A DNA stretch of 64,000 nt from Pedobacter hiemivivus (GCF_004331685.1 NZ_SJSM01000010.1:123415-187414), one strand, 5' to 3'; shown: positions 27,168 through 36,724, counted from the first letter of the stretch. Made by a program: numbers and translations. The notes: generated by a model from the sequence alone, not told the origin.

Positions 27168-27230
27168 TCGTCATCCTGAATTTATTTCAGAACCTCGCAG
27201 CAGCAGGGCTTCTTTTCGATTCAGGACGAA
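27168..27230. repeat. dispersed repeat, decayed copy (copy B)
   Basis: Bases 27168-27190 are identical to the first 23 bases of the arm of copy A. A shortened inverted arm (ATTCAGGACGA, 27219-27229) lies downstream. It sits in the thiL-nadA gap. Loss of part of the right arm makes this a decaying palindrome. Confidence 0.75.
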
Positions 27231-28223
27231 CTATAACCCTAATTTTGCTGAAATTTCCAGCATTCTTTCAATTGGTTTACGAGCCCTATCAATGATATCT
27301 GCAGGTACAGTTACCTCTGGTAAACCATTTTTTAAGCACAAATACAGCTTTTCAAGTGTATTTCTTTTCATATATGGGCAATCATTACACGCACAATTGT
27401 TATTTGGAGGTGCCGGAATGAAGGTTTTGCCTGGACTAGCTTTCTCCATTTGATGGATGATTCCACTTTCTGTAGCTACAATGAATTCTAAGGCGTCGGA
27501 ATTGATAGAATATTTCAATAATCCAGTCGTAGAACCAATGTAATCAGCCATTTGCAACACAGATTCTTCACATTCAGGATGCGCAATAAATTTTGCCTTA
27601 GGATGACGTTCTTTCAGCTTAGTAATTTTTTCTCTAGAGAAAATTTCATGCACCATACATGCTCCATTCCACAGAACAAGCTCTCTACCAGTCTTTTTGG
27701 CTACCCAAGCCCCTAAATTTTTGTCTGGACCAAAAATAATTTTCTGATCTTTCGGCAAACTCTCTACAATTTGAACCGCATTCGTTGATGTACAAACAAT
27801 ATCACTCAATGCTTTTAATTCAGCTGTACAGTTCACGTATGTAATCACCAGGTGATCTGGATATTTTTCTTTAAATTTCTTAAATAAGTGCGGTGGGCAG
27901 CTATCTGCCAGCGAACAACCAGCTTTTAAATCCGGCAACAATACCGTTTTTTCAGGAGATAAAATCTTAGCAGTTTCGGCCATAAAATGGACTCCTGCAA
28001 ATACAATTACATCAGCTTCCGTTTTGGCCGCTTCCTGCGAAAGACCTAAACTATCTCCAATATAATCAGCAATATCCTGTATATCAGGCTCCTGATAATA
28101 GTGAGCTAATACAATTGCATTTTTCTCCTTTTTTAATTTCTCAATTTCTTCAAAGAGGTCCAGTGTTGGATCAATACTTTCCTCAATATATCCTTTTCTG
28201 TTTAATTCGGTTAAGGTGTCCAT
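27231..28223 (-). CDS. nadA: quinolinate synthase
   Basis: [4Fe-4S] enzyme that condenses iminoaspartate with dihydroxyacetone phosphate to quinolinate, the first committed NAD precursor. The 330-residue length is usual for the short-form family. Cluster ligand candidates are Cys103 (AGCSLADSCP), Cys189 (WNGACMV) and the C-terminal CACNDCPYM cluster (Cys282). HPECEESV and GSTTGLL are conserved. nadB, which supplies iminoaspartate, is divergent across a 602-base AT-rich gap, and the two act in series. Confidence 0.95.
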   Translation of the reverse strand: MDTLTELNRKGYIEESIDPTLDLFEEIEKLKKEKNAIVLAHYYQEPDIQDIADYIGDSLGLSQEAAKTEADVIVFAGVHFMAETAKILSPEKTVLLPDLKAGCSLADSCPPHLFKKFKEKYPDHLVITYVNCTAELKALSDIVCTSTNAVQIVESLPKDQKIIFGPDKNLGAWVAKKTGRELVLWNGACMVHEIFSREKITKLKERHPKAKFIAHPECEESVLQMADYIGSTTGLLKYSINSDALEFIVATESGIIHQMEKASPGKTFIPAPPNNNCACNDCPYMKRNTLEKLYLCLKNGLPEVTVPADIIDRARKPIERMLEISAKLGL

Positions 28224-28825
28224 TTTGTCTGCTTATTTTATTCAATTTTTAAATGAGTATCCACAGATTGAATACACTTATCAACTTTTATAGTTTCCAT
28301 TTTAAAAATTGAAAACTGTTTCTCTTGATTTTGTAAAGGTACGTAGTTTCAACACTTCAATAAATTATAATTATTTTAATATAAATAGATTTCTATTGTT
28401 TATTAGTGTGTTGATAACGTTTATAAAAAACTTTTTTTTCTGCGAGTATTTGAGTTATTAATAATTTATCAACATTTATATTGCTTTTTTATTTAAAATA
28501 TCAGCTGATTTACAGTGATATATTTTTTATGCTTAAATTTTATCAATATAAATATGTGTATTGTTAGTAGGTGTGTAAAAAGTGGATAAACTAGCCAGCT
28601 CTGGTTAAAAATAACTCAAAATATTGTGGCAAATTCCCTTTTTAGCTTAGCTTTAAACATTCGAAAATATTTGCTCTGTTTCTATAGACAAGTAATTAAC
28701 ATTAATACCAACGTTGTTAACAACCTGTGTTTAGCTGTACAATTATTGTAAATAAATGGACATTCAGATCAAGTAGTAGAGCTTTATAGTTGCTTTATAA
28801 TAAATTGGAAAACAATAGCATACAA
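28224..28825. other. candidate replication origin (oriC) between nadA and nadB
   Basis: A 602-base, strongly AT-rich gap. It holds several 9-mers close to the DnaA box TTATCCACA: GTATCCACA (28257-28265), TTATCAACT (28278-28286), TTATCAACA on the minus strand (28409-28417), TTATCAACA (28466-28474), TTTTACACA on the minus strand (28572-28580; fits TTWTNCACA) and, directly adjoining it, TTATCCACT on the minus strand (28581-28589). The AT-rich part from about 28330 to 28560 could be an unwinding element. Strand composition flips here, and parS-like sites are 6 kb away. No dnaA in the window; inference. Confidence 0.6.
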
Positions 28826-30412
28826 ATGAGAGAAGTAGATTTTTTAGTTATAGGATCAGGAATTGCTGGTTTAAGCTTTGCATTAAAGGCTGCTCAGCAC
28901 GGTAAAGTATTAATTGTTACAAAATCAAACGAAGACGAGTCAAATACAAAATATGCCCAGGGTGGAGTAGCTGTAGTTGTAGATAAAGATGATTCTTTTG
29001 AAAAACATATAGAAGATACACTGATTGCAGGCGATGGACTGTGCGACAAGAAGATAGTAGAGATTGTTGTCAAAGAAGGACCACAAAGAATACAGGAAAT
29101 TATTGATTATGGGATCAATTTTGATAAAGATAGGACTGGTGTATACGATTTAGCTAAGGAAGGTGGGCACTCAGAACATCGTGTTTTGCATTATAAAGAT
29201 GTAACAGGCTACGAAATAGAAAGTGTCCTTTTAAGGCAAATTCACCAGAATAAGAACATAGAGATATTAACACATTACTTCTGTTTAGAGTTAATTACTC
29301 AGCATCATTTAGGGGAACATGTGGATAAGAGCACTGAAGATATCCACTGTTATGGTATATATGCCTTTAATACAGAGCTTAACGATGTGGAGAAGATCTT
29401 AGCTAATGTGACTATCATGGCATCCGGTGGTGCCGGACATGTCTATTCGAGTACTACAAACCCTGTAATTGCCACGGGTGATGGAATGGCAATGGTTTAT
29501 CGTGCTAAGGGAAAAGTGAGGAATATGGAGTTCATTCAGTTCCATCCAACGGCTTTATATAACCCTGGGGAGTATCCTGCATTTCTAATTTCTGAAGCTG
29601 TAAGAGGTTTTGGTGGTGTGCTGAGACGCAAAAATGGGGACGAATTTATGTATGAATATGATCAACGTGGTTCATTGGCACCGCGTGATATTGTAGCTCG
29701 AGCCATTGATGCAGAGATGAAAAAGTCAGGTGAGGACTTCGTTTATCTGGATATTAGAAATAGAAAAAAGCAAGATATTTTAGCTCATTTTCCTAATATA
29801 TATGCTAAATGTCTATCTATAGGTATTGATATGACTAAGGATTTAATACCAGTAACACCTGCTGCACATTATATGTGTGGAGGTATTTTGGTAGATGAAT
29901 ATGGTAGATCTTCTATTAAAAACCTATATGCTTGCGGCGAATGTTCTTCAACAGGTTTACATGGTGCCAACAGATTGGCTTCTAATTCACTGTTAGAAGC
30001 GCCAGTATTTGCACATAGAATTTATGAAGATGCGATAAAAGCATACAAGAATAGTGTAGTTCCTGCGGATATTCCAGAGTGGGATGCACAAGGTGTAACG
30101 CAATCAGATGAAGACATTTTAGTCACACATAATCTACGTGAAACTCAAAAATTAATGAGTGATTATGTAGGTATTGTACGCTCTAATTTTAGATTAGAAA
30201 GAGCGATGAGAAGGTTATTTTTACTCCACGAAGAAACGGAAGAATTCTATAAAGCTAATAAAGTTTCTGTAAAACTATGTGAGTTAAGAAACGTTATCCA
30301 GGTTGCTTTTTTAGTCATTAAATCGGCTAAAATGAGAAAAGAAAGCAGGGGACTACATTATACAACAGATTATCCAAACCATTCAGTAGAATTAACAGAT
30401 ACTATATTTTAA
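28826..30412 (+). CDS. nadB: L-aspartate oxidase
   Basis: FAD enzyme oxidising L-aspartate to iminoaspartate for NAD synthesis. I chose the ATG at 28826, giving 528 residues; the frame stays open upstream to a TTG at 28790, but the FAD motif VIGSGIAGLSFAL right after EVDFL matches the family's usual N-terminus. Other features: NTKYAQGGVAVV, EGGHSEHRVLHYKD, the FQFHPTA-type EFIQFHPTALY, RGSLAPRDIVARAID and ANRLASNSLLEAPVF. The gene runs divergent from nadA. Confidence 0.93.
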   Translation: MREVDFLVIGSGIAGLSFALKAAQHGKVLIVTKSNEDESNTKYAQGGVAVVVDKDDSFEKHIEDTLIAGDGLCDKKIVEIVVKEGPQRIQEIIDYGINFDKDRTGVYDLAKEGGHSEHRVLHYKDVTGYEIESVLLRQIHQNKNIEILTHYFCLELITQHHLGEHVDKSTEDIHCYGIYAFNTELNDVEKILANVTIMASGGAGHVYSSTTNPVIATGDGMAMVYRAKGKVRNMEFIQFHPTALYNPGEYPAFLISEAVRGFGGVLRRKNGDEFMYEYDQRGSLAPRDIVARAIDAEMKKSGEDFVYLDIRNRKKQDILAHFPNIYAKCLSIGIDMTKDLIPVTPAAHYMCGGILVDEYGRSSIKNLYACGECSSTGLHGANRLASNSLLEAPVFAHRIYEDAIKAYKNSVVPADIPEWDAQGVTQSDEDILVTHNLRETQKLMSDYVGIVRSNFRLERAMRRLFLLHEETEEFYKANKVSVKLCELRNVIQVAFLVIKSAKMRKESRGLHYTTDYPNHSVELTDTIF

Positions 30413-30415
30413 GCT

Positions 30416-30925
30416 ATGCCAGTAATATTACCAGTGAAAGATAAAGACCCAAAATGGGGAGATAATTGTTTTATAGCACCAAATGCAACTATAGTTGGTG
30501 ATGTGCTGATGGGGAATAATTGCTCTGTTTGGTTCAATGCCGTGATTAGAGGCGATGTAAACAGCATTACCATTGGTAATGAGACTAATATACAAGATGG
30601 AGCTGTGATACACGCTACCTATCTTAAAGCCGCTACAATTATAGGAAATAGGGTATCAATAGGTCATAATGCTATTGTTCATGGTTGCATCCTTAGAGAT
30701 AATATATTGGTAGGAATGGGCGCTATTGTTATGGATAATGCCCTTGTAGAACCTTATTGTATTATAGCTGCAGGTTCTGTAGTACTAGAAAATACACGTT
30801 GCGAAAGTGGATTTATTTATGCGGGAACACCAGCTAAAAAAATAAAGCCCATTACTGACGAGCAACGGGCTTTATTAGATAAGTTGCCGGATAACTATAT
30901 GATGTATTCCGACTGGTTTAGGTAA
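30416..30925 (+). CDS. gamma carbonic anhydrase-like hexapeptide-repeat protein
   Basis: A 169-residue left-handed beta-helix protein of the YrdA/PaaY/gamma-CA family. It has repeated hexapeptides (IVGDVLMGNNCSVWFNAVIRGD in the family's usual place: VWFNAVIRGDVNSI then IGNETNIQDGAVIH) and the metal-type His residues in IGHNAIVHGC. It starts 3 bases after the nadB stop, so likely cotranscribed. Whether it is an active carbonic anhydrase or an acyltransferase-like homolog is not known. It ends one base before the convergent lipoprotein stop. Confidence 0.88.
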   Translation: MPVILPVKDKDPKWGDNCFIAPNATIVGDVLMGNNCSVWFNAVIRGDVNSITIGNETNIQDGAVIHATYLKAATIIGNRVSIGHNAIVHGCILRDNILVGMGAIVMDNALVEPYCIIAAGSVVLENTRCESGFIYAGTPAKKIKPITDEQRALLDKLPDNYMMYSDWFR

Positions 30926-32554
30926 TTATTCTTTAGGAATAGTTACCGTTTCATTACGTTCCCAATTGGCTCTTATAGAGAGTTCTTTGGGTTCGTTCCA
31001 TATTTTTTCGGGTTGTAAGCCTAATTTTACATTACCAGTATCCCATTTTCCGTTCTTATTGGTGTCATAGCTTATTCTTAACCAATACTTCCCGGCTCTG
31101 TAATTTAAAAACTTAACAGTAGTATCCCTGGTAATAACCAGTGTATTTACTACCCCTTTATTGTCATTTAGGACTTCCAGAATGTAACTTTTCTTAAACT
31201 CAGGCGGTACGATTTTAACGATCAATGACCCATAATCATCTTTGCTAGCTAGTTGGAATGTTTTGATAAACTCCTTGTTTTTTGCATTAAAAATAGCTGT
31301 GAAAGCACCCGCTTCAAACTTGACTTCATAAGTCTTTTTAGGCTTCCATGTATATCTAAAATAGTAGGAGAGGAGGTCAGTACTGTCTTTAACTAAAGTA
31401 AATCCTTTGCGTTCAACAGAGTCTTCCAGCAGACTTATTTTAGTCAGATCGGTGCCTTCAATTGGAAAATTAAAAGTTAATTTTAATGGTTTATTAGGGT
31501 TTAACAAAGCGTTATCTAAGTTATCTGTTGCACTAAGTACCCTTGTATAAGTTTCCTTTTTTCCCCTGGTTAAATTGGCTGTTTGAAGTACTTTTCCATT
31601 TTCTTTGATGGCTAGTTTAGTCGAATCGAAGGTCAATTCTTTAAGCCAGAGCTTTAATGAATCATTATTTTTACTGAATTTAATTAGCTTTTTTGCATCC
31701 AAAGTGGGTGGATCTGTAACCACAACCTCAGGGTTTTTTAGTTTCTGATTGAATGAAAGTGTGATACTACCATCTGTATTTAGCTTTTTATCTATAATTC
31801 TAAATTCAGTAGCGTCTTCTTTAAATAGGCTTAGATTAACGTTATCCAAAGGCTTGTTTAATACGATAGAATCTTTGAGAAAACCAATTTCATCGGTTGC
31901 CTGCTGGTATACTTTGTCACCATTTTTTTCTTTAAGCGCATAGATTTTATATGTATCTTTTCTTAAGTTATTTAATGAATAATTACCACTGCTATCTGTA
32001 GTTGTAAAGATAGAAGGTCTTTTCTTTCCAAAAAGGGTATCTCTCTGCAAGGGAAAAATGAAAACAACGGCATCAAGTTCAGGTAAACCAGTTACAGAAT
32101 TGGTTACATTTCCCTTTATACTTAAGGAATCCAACTGTGGACCGGTAGAGAATACATACGTAAAGTTCTTAACCACATTGCTCTCATTTACGTCGGCAAT
32201 AGCCTTACCAAAATTAAGCGTATAAGTTGTATTCTTTTCTAATGTATCCTTTATACTGATTTCTAATTTTTTAGCTTTTACTTTTAGCTCAGGAGGTTTC
32301 TCCATTTCTGGCGACACAGAAAATTCCTTGGATTCATTCTGTACTTTAAAATACTCATTAAATTCAATGACAATCTTTGGCGCATTAAAATTAACACTCA
32401 GATTTTTAGGTGTCATTTTTAAAATCTTCGGTGGCTCAGTATCTTTTGGCCCTCCTTGGGGCTGTTGAATGCTGGCACAAGCGTAAAATAGGATGCTGAT
32501 GAAAATAAAAGCAAAAATTTTCGGCAAGTTTTCTATGATTCGATTTTTAACCAT
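30926..32554 (-). CDS. lipoprotein with bacterial Ig-like (Big_5) domain
   Basis: A 542-residue exported lipoprotein. The signal peptide has a hydrophobic core (IFAFIFISILFYA) and the lipobox ACASI, with the lipidated Cys near residue 26. QGGPKDTEPPKILKMTPKN leads into a Big_5-type fold (NFNAPKIVIEFNEYFKV). Later segments are beta-rich, including a SdrD/carboxypeptidase-regulatory-like region (VVFIFPLQRDTLFGK... SSGNYSLNNLRKDTYKIYALK, given here in parts: SGNYSLNNLRKDTYKIY). Ends with DTNKNGKWDTGNV, an EF-hand-like calcium motif. Likely a surface or periplasmic protein of unknown function, common in this phylum. Confidence 0.8.
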   Translation of the reverse strand: MVKNRIIENLPKIFAFIFISILFYACASIQQPQGGPKDTEPPKILKMTPKNLSVNFNAPKIVIEFNEYFKVQNESKEFSVSPEMEKPPELKVKAKKLEISIKDTLEKNTTYTLNFGKAIADVNESNVVKNFTYVFSTGPQLDSLSIKGNVTNSVTGLPELDAVVFIFPLQRDTLFGKKRPSIFTTTDSSGNYSLNNLRKDTYKIYALKEKNGDKVYQQATDEIGFLKDSIVLNKPLDNVNLSLFKEDATEFRIIDKKLNTDGSITLSFNQKLKNPEVVVTDPPTLDAKKLIKFSKNNDSLKLWLKELTFDSTKLAIKENGKVLQTANLTRGKKETYTRVLSATDNLDNALLNPNKPLKLTFNFPIEGTDLTKISLLEDSVERKGFTLVKDSTDLLSYYFRYTWKPKKTYEVKFEAGAFTAIFNAKNKEFIKTFQLASKDDYGSLIVKIVPPEFKKSYILEVLNDNKGVVNTLVITRDTTVKFLNYRAGKYWLRISYDTNKNGKWDTGNVKLGLQPEKIWNEPKELSIRANWERNETVTIPKE

Positions 32555-32697
32555 TTATAAGCGCTGTGTTTAATTTATATGTGTTTTTAATGAATAACAT
32601 TAAAGATTTCTAAAAGTGTCTTAAAATACATTTAATAAGGTCGTTTTTAAAGATCTATGGTTGTTTGTTAATTTGTTATGAATCAACAAGTTGGACT

Positions 32698-34560
32698 CTA
32701 TTTACTAATATGAACCATTAAAACAGAGATATCGGACGGTGAAACACCCGAAATCCTCGAAGCCTGACCTAAAGTTCTAGGTTTTATCTTCAATAATTTC
32801 TCCCGAGCCTCTTTAGATAGAGAAACCAATTGCGAATAATCAAAGTTAGGGTTGATATCTTTGTCCTCCATCTTTTGCATTTTATTTACAATCTCTTGTT
32901 CTTTTTCAAAATAGCTTTCATACTTGATCTTGATCTCAGCCTGCTCAATAGTTTCCTTGTCAAATTGGTTTAGCATTTCATTAAAGGTAGTACTAACTTT
33001 TCTTACATCTTCTATACCAACCTGAGGTCTGCCCAATAAGCTAACTATTTTTACATTTTGATTTAAAGGACTTGTTCCAAGTTCTTCAAGCATGGCATTG
33101 GCACTGCTCATTTCTATACCTTGTTTTTTAGAAAAGGCAACAATGGCATCCGAATTTTCTACCTTCTTATTTACTAGGTCAAGACGTTCATCACTGATGA
33201 GTCCAAGCTTGTGACCAATAGGGGAGAGCCTGATATCTGCATTATCCTGACGTAATAATAAGCGGTGTTCAGCTCTTGAAGTAAACATGCGGTAAGGCTC
33301 TTCTGTACCTTTTGTAACCAGGTCATCGATTAAAACACCTATATAAGACTCCGAACGTTTCATGATCAGTTCTTCCTTGTTAAATACCTTCTGATGCGCG
33401 TTTATTCCGGCTATAAAACCTTGACTAGCAGCCTCTTCGTATCCTGTTGTACCATTAATTTGCCCTGCAAAGTACAGATTACTAACTAACTTGGTTTCGA
33501 GGGTTAAAGAAAGTTGAGTAGGTGGAAAATAGTCATATTCTATGGCATATCCCGGTCTAAACATCTTAGCATTTTCGAAGCCTGGGATCTGAGTTAAGGC
33601 ACGATATTGTACGTCTTCAGGAAGGGAAGTAGAGAATCCATTCACATAGATTTCGCATGTATTCCAGCCCTCTGGTTCAACAAATATCTGGTGTCTTTCA
33701 CGCTCCGCAAATCGGTTTATTTTGTCTTCAATAGAAGGACAATATCTAGGGCCTAGGCCTTTGATACGACCAGTAAACATCGGCGACTTTTCAAAACCTT
33801 CTTTTAAAGTTTCATGAACATTGGCATTGGTATAAGTAATCCAGCAGCATCTTTGTTCTTTAGGAAGTTCTACATTGGTGAACGAAAAACGACCTGGATT
33901 TTCGTCTCCCCATTGTTCTTCCATAAGGCTGTAATTTAATGAACGGCCATCCACTCGGGGTGGGGTACCAGTTTTCATCCTGCCAGCTTCAAAACCAAAT
34001 TCGGTCAATTGCTCTGTCAAACCAGTCGCAGCTTTTTCACCAGTTCTACCTCCGCCAAATTTCTTCTCACCAATATGGATTAAACCATTTAAGAAGGTGC
34101 CGTTTGTAAGCACAACAGATTTACCTTTTATCTCTACGCCTATTGAAGTTTTAACTCCAACAACAGTATTGTTTTTTATGATAAGGCTACTCACCATGTC
34201 TTGCCAGAAATCTACATTAGGCGTGCGCTCTAATGCTAGTCTCCATTCCTCAGCAAATCTTTTTCTGTCGTTCTGTGCTCTAGGGCTCCACATAGCTGGA
34301 CCTTTTGAAAGGTTAAGCATGCGAAATTGAAGTGTTGTCTTATCGCTAATTATTCCTGAGTATCCACCCATCGCGTCAATTTCACGAACAATCTGACCTT
34401 TCGCAACACCGCCCATTGCAGGGTTGCAACTCATTTGTGCAATGGTCTCCATGTTCATTGTGATCAGTAGAACGGAAGACCCAAGGTTCGCTGCAGCGGC
34501 TGCTGCTTCACAACCTGCATGGCCTGCGCCTACAACGATTACATCATATTCTTTAAACAT
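32698..34560 (-). CDS. mnmG: tRNA uridine 5-carboxymethylaminomethyl modification enzyme MnmG
   Basis: FAD enzyme that with MnmE modifies U34 in the anticodon of several tRNAs. The 620-residue length is normal. The FAD motif VVGAGHAGCEAAAAAA is at residue 9 onward; also seen are NPAMGGVAKGQ, GTFLNGLIHIG, the NADH-motif CPSIEDKI, and YFAGQINGTTGYEEAA. The gene (gidA) is classically located beside oriC in many bacteria. Two parS-like sites lie immediately upstream of its start. mnmE is not in the window. Confidence 0.96.
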   Translation of the reverse strand: MFKEYDVIVVGAGHAGCEAAAAAANLGSSVLLITMNMETIAQMSCNPAMGGVAKGQIVREIDAMGGYSGIISDKTTLQFRMLNLSKGPAMWSPRAQNDRKRFAEEWRLALERTPNVDFWQDMVSSLIIKNNTVVGVKTSIGVEIKGKSVVLTNGTFLNGLIHIGEKKFGGGRTGEKAATGLTEQLTEFGFEAGRMKTGTPPRVDGRSLNYSLMEEQWGDENPGRFSFTNVELPKEQRCCWITYTNANVHETLKEGFEKSPMFTGRIKGLGPRYCPSIEDKINRFAERERHQIFVEPEGWNTCEIYVNGFSTSLPEDVQYRALTQIPGFENAKMFRPGYAIEYDYFPPTQLSLTLETKLVSNLYFAGQINGTTGYEEAASQGFIAGINAHQKVFNKEELIMKRSESYIGVLIDDLVTKGTEEPYRMFTSRAEHRLLLRQDNADIRLSPIGHKLGLISDERLDLVNKKVENSDAIVAFSKKQGIEMSSANAMLEELGTSPLNQNVKIVSLLGRPQVGIEDVRKVSTTFNEMLNQFDKETIEQAEIKIKYESYFEKEQEIVNKMQKMEDKDINPNFDYSQLVSLSKEAREKLLKIKPRTLGQASRISGVSPSDISVLMVHISK

Positions 34561-34580
34561 TTCGTCTAGTTATTAGTTAG

Positions 34581-34596
34581 TGTTTCACGTGGAACG
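34581..34596. promoter_or_regulatory. parS-like site 1
   Basis: TGTTTCACGTGGAACG differs at 2 of 16 positions from the ParB-site consensus TGTTTCACGTGAAACA. It lies 21 bases upstream of the mnmG start. ParB binding is inferred from sequence. Confidence 0.75.
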
Positions 34597-34625
34597 TATG
34601 GAGCTTATATTCGATTTTCCGGAAG

Positions 34626-34641
34626 GGTTCCACGTGAAACG
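34626..34641. promoter_or_regulatory. parS-like site 2
   Basis: GGTTCCACGTGAAACG has the same core CACGTG and half-sites TTCCACGTGAAAC, a variant also used as parS in other bacteria (compare TGTTCCACGTGAAACA). It lies 45 bases from site 1, in the opposite sense, and both sites are followed by GTATG. Confidence 0.75.
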
Positions 34642-34823
34642 TATGTTTTTTATTTGCTTTTTTTATTTTTATTTAAGGTGCTTTACTTTGTTTTATGCTT
34701 TGAAAATTGAGTTTGAATTTTAAATATATTATTCCTTTTAGCTTTAAATAGGGGGGCAGTTATATTTGTTTTTCTGTTTCTAAATCTTCCTTTTTATAAA
34801 CGATAGCTAAACTTAAATAGTGT

Positions 34824-36686
34824 TTATTGCTCAGAAAGCGTTAACCAACGTTCTGTTATAACTTCCAGTTCACTGTTTAATTTTTCTATTAATTGTGTTG
34901 TATTTTGTAGTTCTTGATAGTTTGTACTATCAATCTTAGAAAGAGATGAAGTCAAATCTGCGATTTCATTTTCAACTTCCGCAATCCTTGATTCTAATTC
35001 TTCCAGTTCGCGTTGTTCTTTATAACTCAATTTTTTTGCAGCAGGAGTAGGTGCTGGAGCAGCAACAGTTTGTTTTTGCTTAGGCTCTACTTTTTCCTTT
35101 GGTGCATCTAAGCTTAATCTGTATTCAGAATAGTTACCATTGTAAATTGCTACTTCTCCATTGCCTTCCATGATGAATAATTGCTCACTCATTTTATCAA
35201 GCAAGTATCTATCGTGAGAAACTAAAATTAAAACACCAGGGAAGTTTTCAAGGAACTCTTCCAGTACATTTAATGTATCAATATCCAAATCATTGGTAGG
35301 CTCATCCAGAATTAAGAAATTAGGATTTTGCATCAACACCTTCATCAAGTGCAAACGTTTCTTTTCACCACCACTTAACTTTTCTACCATCCCGTGTTGT
35401 TTTTTAGGAGGGAACAAAAACAAGGTTAAAAGTTGAGATGCAGAAATGGTTTGTCCATCGGCCATCTTTATATATTCGGCGTCCGACTTTACAATATCAA
35501 TTACACGTTCTTTTTCATTGAAGGCTAAACCGCCTTGTTTGTAATATCCATAAACTGTAGTTTCCCCAGTGCCAACTATTCCTTTTTCAGGTTGTAAAAA
35601 TCCGGTGATAATATTCAGTAGGGTAGATTTACCTGTTCCATTTTTTCCGGCCAAACCAATACGGTCGGCGCGCTTAAATGTGTAGCTAAAATCATTGATG
35701 ATATTTTTGCCATCAAAGGATTGACCGATATGATCCAGTTCAAGAATTTTACTTCCTTGTCTAGACATTTTCACATTTAAGGTCACTTTTTGATTGTCTG
35801 ACCTTTGTTTGGTTTTGGCATCTAAATCATAAAAAGCATCTATTCTGGATTGAGATTTTGTGGTACGTGCCGCAGGCATTCTTCTCATCCATTCCAGTTC
35901 TTTCTTCAGGAGGTTTTTATTCTTCTGAAAAGTACTTTCATCGGCAGCTTCTCTTTCAAATTTCTTTTCCAGGAAGTAACCATAGTTACCATTGTAGTTA
36001 TAGATCTTGCCTCTGTCGAGTTCTACAATTGTATTACATACATTATCTAAGAAGTAACGATCGTGCGTAACCAACAGTAACGTTTTATTTCCTGTGGTCA
36101 GCAGTTTCTCTAACCATTCGATCGTATCAATATCCAAGTGGTTGGTCGGCTCATCCAATACATAGATCTCCGGATCTTCGATTAAGAGTTTGGCCAGAGC
36201 CAGACGCTTCTTCTGTCCACCAGATAGGGTAGAGATCTTTTGTTGCAAATGGGTAATGCCCATTCTGCTCAGGATGGTTTTTATTTCGTGCTCATATTCC
36301 CAGGCGTTATGTTCGCTCAGTTCTTCATATAAACGGTTTAATTTCTTTTCATCCGGATTGGGATCCTCAATCAGTTCCTCGTACTCCTTAATCAGCTGTT
36401 GCTGTTTATTTTCAAGAGAAAATATAAAGTCGCTAATGGAGTAACCGTCTGTAAATGAGGGTTCTTGGTCTAAGAAACCTATTTTAACGGATTTGTTTTT
36501 TACTATTTTTCCTTCCAAAGGAGAAAACCTTTCGGCAAGAAGTTTTAGTAGGGTGCTTTTTCCAGCACCGTTAATACCCACCAACGCTACGCGTTGCCCT
36601 GTCTGGATGCCCAGGGTCAAATTTTTAAATAGCCATTCGTCGTGGTAAGCATGGCCTAAGTTTTCGGCTGCAATAAGTGTGCTCAA
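34824..36686 (-). CDS. ABC-F family ATPase (Uup-like)
   Basis: A soluble, two-cassette ABC-F protein of 620 residues. Each half has Walker A (GINGAGKSTLL and GKNGTGKSTLL), a signature (LSGGQKKRL and LSGGEKKRL) and Walker B (VYVLDEPTNHLD-type: YVLDEPTNHLD and LILDEPTNDLD). The inter-domain linker is followed by a C-terminal coiled coil after an AAPAPTPAAKK stretch, as in Uup. ABC-F proteins act on ribosomes or, in the Uup case, on DNA branch structures; drug resistance is not implied. It is a single gene with a -7 element upstream. Confidence 0.9.
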   Translation of the reverse strand: MSTLIAAENLGHAYHDEWLFKNLTLGIQTGQRVALVGINGAGKSTLLKLLAERFSPLEGKIVKNKSVKIGFLDQEPSFTDGYSISDFIFSLENKQQQLIKEYEELIEDPNPDEKKLNRLYEELSEHNAWEYEHEIKTILSRMGITHLQQKISTLSGGQKKRLALAKLLIEDPEIYVLDEPTNHLDIDTIEWLEKLLTTGNKTLLLVTHDRYFLDNVCNTIVELDRGKIYNYNGNYGYFLEKKFEREAADESTFQKNKNLLKKELEWMRRMPAARTTKSQSRIDAFYDLDAKTKQRSDNQKVTLNVKMSRQGSKILELDHIGQSFDGKNIINDFSYTFKRADRIGLAGKNGTGKSTLLNIITGFLQPEKGIVGTGETTVYGYYKQGGLAFNEKERVIDIVKSDAEYIKMADGQTISASQLLTLFLFPPKKQHGMVEKLSGGEKKRLHLMKVLMQNPNFLILDEPTNDLDIDTLNVLEEFLENFPGVLILVSHDRYLLDKMSEQLFIMEGNGEVAIYNGNYSEYRLSLDAPKEKVEPKQKQTVAAPAPTPAAKKLSYKEQRELEELESRIAEVENEIADLTSSLSKIDSTNYQELQNTTQLIEKLNSELEVITERWLTLSEQ

Positions 36687-36724
36687 AGTCTGTGTTTAAC
36701 GATATTATAGATAAGAAATTACTG

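Noticed and set aside
26063..27230. TPP riboswitch for thiL
   Set aside because: No thi-box pattern seen upstream; the gap holds the dispersed repeat.
34824..36686. ABC-F protein as an antibiotic resistance factor
   Set aside because: The C-terminal coiled coil and motifs are Uup-like; housekeeping is more likely.
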